64,000 nt of DNA from Telopea speciosissima. Lineage: Eukaryota > Streptophyta > Magnoliopsida > Proteales > Proteaceae. The notes beneath the pieces are model-generated. The model saw nothing but the letters and a program-made list of their open reading frames with translations. It was not told the DNA's origin and made no database searches. The position numbers were made by a program, and so were the translations under genes. The DNA lies in assembly GCF_018873765.1 (NCBI RefSeq), contig NC_057925.1, positions 7,513,568 to 7,577,567 of the forward strand, given 5' to 3'. This document shows, in pieces, positions 55,592 to 64,000 of the stretch (positions are counted from its first letter, which is position 1; every line of letters begins with the position of its first letter).

Positions 55592-57121
55592 ATGGCTGGT
55601 GCTGGGAAGACGGTATGCGTCACAGGTGCTTCTGGTTACATCGCCTCATGGCTGGTGAAGCTTTTGCTCGCCAAAGGATACACTGTTAAAGCTTCTGTTC
55701 GCAACCCAAGTCAGTATATCTATATCTTCTTGAATCACTCTATTCTTATTCAGTTACTAACCTTCATATTTACTGTCTCGTAGAGATGCTCTGTTGTCTC
55801 TACTCCTCCATTTTGAAATTCATTTCTGGGCTACTTGCTACATACTTCAATTAGTTCTATTTCGAGTCTATTTTGAATTATAGCCTCACCCATTTCAAGG
55901 TTTTGCCTCAAATGTCATCCATTACCAGAGTATGCTGGTTTACTCTTCCTCACTCAACTTTAATGTTGCAACTTCCAACTAGATAGTGTTGTTGATGAAT
56001 GCGAAGCCCTTTATGTTCCCTCTTCTCGTGGGCTTTTATCTTTCTTCACTATGTTTTCAGTCTCTTTGCTCAGTCCTGAATCCAGGTAGTCTTATGGGAC
56101 TCCTGTCCACAAATGATGTTTTGTCTACCATAATTTTGTTTTCATCACAAGGATTTCTAGTTATAGCACAGTTTCGATGTATATATATGTTGGAGATTGT
56201 TTCCCCTGTTTCTTTTTGTTTTGATGCACATAAAGCTTATTATTCTCATCTGAGTGCATTAAAGGCTTTATATTTCCTTCCATTTTTTTTTGGATGAATA
56301 ATAACTATTTCCTCCCAAATCAGATTCAAGATGATAGTCAACTTCTTTGATTAATTTCCTATTCTTCATTAGGTGATAGAAAGTACAAGTAAAGTTCATA
56401 CTTCCAGGTTATGTTTTAAGGATGCACCACAAATAAAATTTCACTCAGCCATCGTCTCGCTATTCCATCATAACTGTTTGGCATCACACTTGTGACACAA
56501 TTAAACATTCGAATGTCTAACTTATCTTCGCAGGCCAAGGATGCCTGTGTTACTGTTGTTTTAATTCATTAAATTCAGTTCATTTGCCATCGCAGATGAT
56601 CCAAAGAAGACTGAACATTTACTTGCTCTTGATGGGGCAAAGGAAAGACTTCATTTATTCAAAGCAAGCCTATTGGAGGAAGGATCGTTTGATTCTTTAG
56701 TGGATGGATGTGAAGGTGTTTTCCATACAGCATCTCCAGTTTATTTCATAGTCAAGAATCCACAGGTTCATTTCCATAACATCCTTGAGATAGTTCAACT
56801 GCTATTTAGCATATTATAATTTTTTAGCTATGAATTGTTACTGTCCATTTCTTTATTTTCTAATCGCCTGGATCCTATGGTACTGCGCTGGACTTCCTTC
56901 CCCACCCCTTCCTCTCTTGGCTTTGTTCTGCATGATTATAAGCTTTTTCTCTTTTTTAATGGTCTGGGGGTAAGGCTGCGTACATTATGACCCTCCCCAA
57001 ACCCCGCAGTGGCGGGAGCCTCATGCGCTGGATACACCCATTTTTGTTCAATTGAAGGGAATGTTTATTGAATTTTAACACTTTGAAAGTTACTCTGCAT
57101 GCAGTTTTGTTTCCTAGCTTG

Positions 57122-57162
<41 letters not shown>

Positions 57163-60100
57163 TTGAAGTTGTTAAAGTTCCAAGCTGGCCTGACTCTACC
57201 TGATCTTGGGCATAACCTTATCTTTAGATTGATTTGGGAAGCACTTCTAGGCCACAGGTTTGCTTTTTCAAAAAATTTCCTTCAGACTTTGGGAACCAGA
57301 GCCTGACCATATGTGTTATGTATTATAATTGCCTCCTTTATCAACTAAATTAATTGGTTTAGGGACTAGTATGTTCTAGAGATTGATAAGATTTTAGTTC
57401 AAGCCTTTCCAAGCTCACATAATGTACTTTTAGCTTCTATGATATTGAAATTGCAATTGGAGTGGATATATATTCAGCCAACAACCTGATTTCTACGTGA
57501 GTTAAGGAATGAATACATTAGGTCTGGCTTGGGGTGGCTCACAACCCAACTTAACTGATCCAAGTTGCATCCTGACAAATTGGTGTTCAAGGCTCTGTTC
57601 ATGTGTAACTGGACAAGCTAAGTTGGTGTATATACTCCTTTTGGTCTTCATATATCTGAGAATTAAGAATCTGGTAGTCAAGGCATTGCACTATAATTTG
57701 ACCCAAGTAACATTGAGAAATAATTAAAAGCATGGGGCACATGGAATCATGTGTGAATAAGCAACTTCCATATTTTGCCAGAATCCTGAAAACACAAACT
57801 CTTGAAACTTTTTTTCTTCTTCTTTTAAGAAAAAAAAAATTTATAATTTAATTACTGAACCTAAGAAGAATGCAAATGTTATCAGGAATTCAATGCTTTT
57901 CCAAATTGGTCCTGTTAGTTTGAATGAGTCCTGTTGCACAGAGGGAGTATTCATTTTTGTTGTGTGAGTTTTACTGGAACTAATGAATGGGAGTACATTC
58001 AACTATTGTTCACCCACATGCAGTTTCCTTATCTAGATAAGCATGATGGCGAAAATTGTGCTTTCAATTATTGCTACTAATAGTCGCGCTTAAGCATTAT
58101 CCTACATAGTGACACCTGAAAAAGTGATTGATTTTGCCATTTGGGTTAGAGATACAGGGCTGAAACCTGCCTCATGGAAAGAGATAACTTGAGAAATGTG
58201 GCGACAAATTTTGAGCCGCAAACTCAGATGCTACATGTCAGAGCTTGGGAAAAAAAAAACACTAGGGGTTACTGCTCTGAACTACTTCGGACATGTGGCA
58301 GCTGAATATTCAAGTTAGGGGCTTTTGAATTAATTGTTTTTTGTCTAAGAACTATCTAATGGGTTTCTACCAAGCATAGGTCCATTAATTGGTTCTCAGG
58401 TGTGTTGAAGAGTGAAAACAAAAGAGGAAAAAATACCGAGTTCTTTGTAGGATTTCAACCCAACAAGTGCCCATCCTTTTCACCAAGTTTTCCCCTTTCC
58501 ATGTGGCAAGTTCCAGACACTGCATGCTGTGCTGAAGCGCAAAAACTGCAACCTTTTTAATCCTAAAATGTGTGTGCTTTTTATATGTTTGCACACATAT
58601 GTAAATACATGATTAAATCCAAACATGCGAAAGCCCACAAAAGTCATGCTTATGTGTAGTTGTTAATGTATTGCATTAATATTTATGTAAAGTGGTGAAC
58701 ATGTGGATGGAATATATGCTTATCACTGTACTAAAATATGTGGGTCCTTTATCTCTCTCTCTTGGGGTGGGGGGGGGAAGGGGGCTGACCAAGCCAGACT
58801 CCTTGTGAAATTGGACTCTGATTCTTTTGTGAATGTCTTTGTTTTGAGACCATTCCCGTTTCCAAGTCCATGCAGCAACCAAAAAATGAGATTTTACCCC
58901 GACTTAAGTAGCAATTGTGCATATGTTCATTAATAGTAATCACATTAATGTCCAAAAACGATTTTTGGTTATAATAGATAAATGAGTGTTGACCTTATTG
59001 AGGTTTTTCTATTATTCCAATTTTTTAAATAGAAATAGGGTTAAATGATACCAAACAACTGCAAAAACGTTTTTTTTTTTTTGTCAGAAAAAAAAAAATG
59101 ATACCAAAGAGAGCCTAACATAAGCATGGAATTTTAGGTTGTATGATGAGAATAGATCTCCTTTGCATTTTTCTGTGGGAACTATAGAAAACCAACAATG
59201 TAGAATGGAGGTGACAAATACTTTAATCAACTCAATCGTTAGTATAATGGGTGTGATTCTACTTGGGGTATCCTTATAACATCCTAGTTGCATTGGATTA
59301 CCTAAAACATAGGATCAAAACTAGACTGGACTTCCTGAACTTCTACTCTGAAGTTCTATTGGCATTACCGCAGAAATAGTGATTAGCTGTGATTGTGTAA
59401 AAAACCTTCGATGTAAAAACTGCTTAATCATGACTGGCTTCAAAGGTGGAAATTTTATCAGAACTTGATTCAGTTTTGCAACTAAGGATACTAATCTGAG
59501 CTACAATATGTATCCATCAATTGGTTTAATTGACATTCATGTGCTGAGAAATAGGGCCACTTGAGTTCATTGATTGAATCGAAAAGTAGGCCAAAATTCC
59601 TAGCTAAACTTAAGAGCCCTAAACCCATATTGTGAGTTAAAAGAAGGGAAGAGCTGTTTGGATTGTCCATGAACTTTTTGCATGGACTATTTTTGCTTGA
59701 TTAATGTTGTTTGGCATCTCTGTCTTCCTTGGCTCCATAATGGGTTGTTGCTTCTTTAAGAAATTTATGTTTGATTAGCATATCAATAACTATTCTGACT
59801 AGCTTCTCAGTAACCATTGGAATGATGAAAATGGACCTGATGTGGTCTCAGGATTTTCTTCATATCATTAAATCATTCCCTTAGGTATTTATTTTTTTAG
59901 TTCACAAGCATAAATGTTCTATATCCATATTAACCATTTGTGACTGTTCTGATACATGTTCATTCTCTGTTTCACTATGCATTTCAGGACGAATTAATTG
60001 ATCCAGCATTAAAGGGGACACTTAATGTTCTTAGGTCCTGTGCAAAAGCTCCGTCTGTTAAAAGAGTGGTTGTAACATCCTCTGTAGCTGCAGTTACATG

Positions 60101-63100
60101 GAATAGAAAACCTCGAACTCCAGATGTGGTAGTTGATGAGACTTGGTTTTCAGATCGAGAGTTTTGCAAAGAGAATGAGGTGTGTGTGGTTGTGCAGTGT
60201 TGTTTAGCTCTTATTGTCTGGGCCCTTTAGGCCTTGGACTTGGTACTGTGAATGTCTTACTTTGACTCAAATTTCTATCCCACTTAAATTGTTTTGAAAT
60301 TTCATTTTATGGATTTTTTTAGGGATAAATATATATTTTAATCTAACTGTCCATAATGAAAATAGGGAGAGGGTTCCCTACACTGCCTGAGTGCAGTTTT
60401 GGGCGAATAAGGGAACCCCTTTGGAATTTGACAAAAGGGCGAATAAGGGAACCCCCTTATGGCATATCACCCCCTCGCATGAACAGTGATATGTAGGGGG
60501 TGCAATTTCAATTTTGAGCTGGCGTTGTATGAAACCTTTTGCCATAAAAGTATTACTGTGTTCTGGATTTACTAGTTTACTGGTCCAGTATATCTAATGA
60601 GCTTCTTGTTCTTGTATAGATTTGGTATGAACTTTCGAAGACCTTGGCTGAGGAGGCTGCCTGGAAATTTGCAAAAGAAAAAGGGATGGACATGATTACA
60701 ATAAATCCAAGCATGGTGATTGGTCCTCTTTTACAGCCAACACTAAATATAACTGCAGGATTAATTCTGAACTTAATAAATGGTATGCTTTCCTATCATT
60801 ACAGTTTTTTTTTCTCTCTGGTCCCATGCCCCTTAACCCTTCTTTTCTCTCACACCATTTTCTCCCATCGTGGAGGTAAACGTTTTCTCCAATACATACT
60901 TATTTGCCTAAAATGCTTTCTATGAATGACTAGATTCTTTTCAGGTTGGTCAAAGCCTGCTACAGAATTTTAACATAGATAACACAATTGTCTTCCTTTT
61001 GGGGCTTGAGCCCTTTAATGATCCATGAGGTCTAACAAACTTAATTGAACAAATTATGGATCTATCTAAAATGAAATGTTACTGGATTGGTACCGGCATA
61101 CCACTTCTATATGGAGGAATTGAAATTGAATACCAGAAGGTCTTAGGAAAATGGAGCAACTAGTGCCTTCAGAGATTCCTTGCTGTATGCTGTGTAAAAG
61201 AATTTTTCCTTAGAAGGGAAAAGCTAAACATTCTTACTATATGTTCTCACATGGTCGCGTCCCTGGCCCCATGGCAAACATGGAAGATAAGTAGGTCCAT
61301 GTGATAGTGGAAAGAACAACCATTTAACTGATCAAACTTTAGTATGAAACAAGAAAAAAACAAATAAACTTAATGGTTCACAAAATTATAAGAATGCCAT
61401 TTCATAATAATTCTAAGGCATTCTTGTAATTTGTCACATTTAAGAAACTTCCCCTAGTTTTTTGGGGCTGAAACATAACCATCAGGAAAGGTGTAGGGTC
61501 TTCTATCACATGGATCCACCAATCTTTTATCATGGCAAGTTGTGATGGACATCAATCATCATATTGTGATAATCCATATTCAGTAAACTGTTGTCACTAT
61601 TATTTTTGGTTTTTGTGGTATATCTTTGTTGACACACATAGTTCCTAAGCAGGCAGCATGTCTGTTATTTGAACATAGGCCTCAAATTCGTAGAATGTTG
61701 TATAGAATCATGTTCATAGTTGTCATGGCACTAGGACAAGCCATGGCATTGGTCAGCTGGCTTGACAAGTAGTAAATGCCTTGGTGAGGTCAAGGCCTAA
61801 GGCGAGAATCATATAAAGGTCAACATATAGGACTTGTAGGGCATGTGATCTATAAACATACAAGGGTATAAATGGGAAAAGATTGAAATTCATAACAATG
61901 GACAGCAAGGTTGTCAGGTTTTAGTCTAGATCGCTTGGCATAAAGGGAACTGGTCACCTTGGACCTGAAGGGGGTACCTTGTTGTCTTCGCATCACCTTG
62001 ACAACTATGATCAGATTTAATAGTTATTTAGGGGAATAGTTTTCCTATATGTTTTTAGAAAGAAAAAAGAAAGTCTATTTTTTGACCTTGTATTTTTTAT
62101 TTTGTTATGTCACTCTTGTGATATAAGAGCCAATGTTTTAACTGCTGCAGGACCACAAACATTTCCTAATGAAATATATGGATGGGTTAATGTTAAAGAT
62201 GTTGCAAATGCACATATTCAGGCTTTTGAGATTCCTTCAGCCAATGGAAGATATGTTTTAGCTGAGAGAGTTGCTCATTATTCAGAGATTGTGAAAAATT
62301 TGCATGAACTTTATCCAACTTTGCACCTTCCCGAAAAGTAAGTTTTGCTATCCAGATAAGTCAATTGTTGGAATATTAACAGAAATAAATAAGATGACAC
62401 TAATTTATAGTTATTTCTGGTGATATATTGGATCCCTTTTTACTGACACCAATTTATCAAGTAAATTATGTTTTCTGTGTAATTTTACATTTTGAACTTT
62501 GATATATGAACTGAGATTTGATATTCAACTTCTTGTAGTCACAGACCATATCATATTTCAATATAATTTGTAGGACACATCTCCCTGTAGGTTTTTACAT
62601 GCCCCTGCATGTAGTGTCAGAGACGTCTAGACACTGCTGGACACTCCTTTAGACCTCCTAAGGATTTCAACACTTGTGTAGTGTCTCCACACTGCAGTCT
62701 GGAGACTAGGGTTTAAAACCCTAATTGTAGGAGAAAAAAGAGCGAAATTTATAACTCAAAATTCTTTGGATCGATCCATTCTACTGCCCCTTAAGTTTCA
62801 ATATATAGATGAGAGAACCTTAATCCTAAGTGCGGTTCATAAGCCAAGTGTGAGATCCTATTGGGTGATCCTACTAGGGTTTAATTCTTGTCTCCCTTTT
62901 ATTTACCAAAAAATATTGCAATTTCAGTCCCTAGTTGCGATCAACTTAAAGGTCTAACCTTAGGGCATATACAAACACACAAAAATAACGAGAATTAATT
63001 CAATTTAAATATTCAAATTGATTTTAATTGATACATATCCAACAATTACCCTTAGTTTGCCTTGTTGACTTGCTTTTAACCTATATTACATGATATATCT

Positions 63101-63421
63101 AAGGTAAATAAGGAAGATTACCAATGTAAGACAAACAATCTCAACTCTTGTATTTCTTCCCCAATGAGCCCTTTGAATGATTTTTGTTGGTTAAGAAACC
63201 TATTTGGTGATTTAATGTATACTATTCTATTGTTCTCTCTATTGAGAAGATAAATGTTGATTTTCATTCTTGGCAGGTGTGCTGATGACAAACCTTATCT
63301 GCCAACCTTCCAATTTTCCCGGGAGAAAGCAGAAAGCTTGGGGATAAAATTCATCCCTTTGGAGGTGAGCCTGAAGGAAACCGTTGAAAGCTTGAAGGAG
63401 AAAGGCTTTTTTAGTTCTTAA
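55592..63421 (+). CDS. Phenylacetaldehyde reductase / CCR-like NADPH reductase, paralog 3 (6 exons, 324 aa)
   Basis: Exons: 55592-55709, 56596-56765, 59988-60179, 60620-60782, 62151-62337, 63277-63421, all GT-AG, open frame, stop TAA. It carries TGASGYIAS (11-19), Arg37 and Ser128, and Tyr163/Lys167 in IWYELSK, where Glu replaces the Val of the other copies between the two catalytic residues. Other changes lie around the predicted substrate pocket: [11 protein letters not shown] instead of SPFYHAV.DPQ at the end of exon 2, AVTWNRKP instead of AVAYNGKP after the catalytic Ser, and [13 protein letters not shown] in exon 4. Exon sizes equal those of paralog 1. Intron 2 keeps the unoccupied LINE target site. 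An active cytosolic reductase with possibly different substrate range is the best reading. Confidence 0.9.
56963..57049 (+). mobile_element. 5'-truncated Au-type SINE in intron 2 of paralog 3
   Basis: ggggtaaggctgcgtacatt, then tgaccctccccaaaccccgc, then gcctcatgcgctggatacaccc and a T-rich end: the forward 3' body of the Au SINE without its tRNA-like head. Absent at the aligned position of paralog 1 (about 12365). Confidence 0.75.
57121..57162. repeat. Compound CA/TA microsatellite in intron 2 of paralog 3
   Basis: About twelve CA dinucleotides followed by about nine TA dinucleotides. Confidence 0.9.
60364..60550. mobile_element. About 185-bp insertion in intron 3 of paralog 3
   Basis: Intron 3 aligns with paralog 1 up to ccataatgaaaat and again from gtattactgt. 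Between them lies sequence with a duplicated gggcgaataagggaacccc (60401 and 60438 regions) and an internal pairing of agggttccct-like ends. MITE-like, family unknown. Confidence 0.5.
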
Positions 63422-64000
63422 AGCTTGTTCAATAGATGCCATGTTAATAAATAAGAAGACACAGTGCGGACTTGACAAAATTTGGTTGCTCTAAACTTCA
63501 TCTTCTTAGTGTTCAATAGTGTTTATAGGATATGAGTTGCTATATCGTATGAAAAATTTTAATAAAAATGTTCAGAGAATATTCTTTGTTCAGTTCTGAC
63601 AGATATTATGAAGTTTAAGAATGTGTGGATGCCATATAAATATTTGTGTCATAAGCTCTTTTTTTTTTTTTTTTTGGGGGGGGGGGGTGTGTGTGTGTTA
63701 CATTAACAGACCTACATTGTCCAACTAAGTGCTATGTCTGGATTAGAATACTAGATTTGTGTATATAGATATATGGCCCGGAGGCTATACGCCTCTGTCC
63801 TGTGGTTGTTGTACGACGATTCTCGCATTGGGAGAGACAGGGATAAGGGTTCTTACTTTTGGGAGTAGCCAGCTAGATAAGAGTTTAGGACCCGTACATG
63901 TCTCCCCTTTTAGAAGAGAGAATTGAATCATGATGGATAAGACAGGGGTCTTCTCAGATCTTTAGATAGGTTTAAAGTCACGTGCTAGGAAGCTTTTACA
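63422..64000. other. 3' flank of paralog 3 to window edge
   Basis: The first 240 bp match the 3' flank of the other copies and contain an AATAAA at about 63550. A T-run/G-run junction follows (about 63658-63688), then a GT repeat. From about 63700 on no homology to the paralogs and no gene is seen. Confidence 0.5.

Overview
The window is nuclear DNA of a flowering plant. The evidence is GT-AG spliced plant reductase genes, a CC-NB-ARC-LRR resistance gene, Au-type SINEs, plant L1-type LINEs, MULEs and a Ty3/Gypsy-style LTR element with the usual plant primer-binding site and polypurine tract. The sequence does not identify the species.

Layout. 1-7123: a non-autonomous (LARD-like) LTR retrotransposon in minus orientation; its 3' LTR is cut by the left window edge. 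It has inserted into a MULE transposase gene whose remaining 5' part and right terminus fill about 7124-10147. 10403-26276: paralog 1 of an NADPH-dependent reductase of the phenylacetaldehyde reductase / CCR-like (extended SDR) family, with six exons. Its second intron is swollen to 9.2 kb by a degenerate 6.2 kb LINE with clear target-site duplications. 26.3-36 kb: repeat-rich spacer holding a chimeric Copia/LINE fragment, a tandemly duplicated fragment of a myosin XI tail gene, a solo LTR with a 5-bp duplication, a LINE tail and a MULE-like element with about 180-bp terminal inverted repeats. 36013-39612 (minus): an apparently intact single-exon 1199-aa CNL resistance gene. 39.6-43 kb: spacer with SINE, MITE and hairpin sequences. 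43026-50043: paralog 2. 50-55.5 kb: AT-rich spacer, a second MULE-like element and three small fold-back elements. 55592-63421: paralog 3.

The three reductase genes lie in the same orientation and have the same exon architecture (118/170/192/163 or 160/187/145 nt). Their introns and flanks are also homologous, so they arose by tandem duplication of a whole gene unit. Later changes are readable by comparing copies: LINE and SINE insertions in copy 1, an intronic deletion and a long fold-back insertion in copy 2, and small insertions in copy 3. All three reading frames look intact. They are expected to be cytosolic reductases of aromatic or related aldehydes or ketones, with substrates unknown. 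I found no new multi-gene system. The most interesting material is the duplication and transposon history and the possible divergence of the three paralogs.
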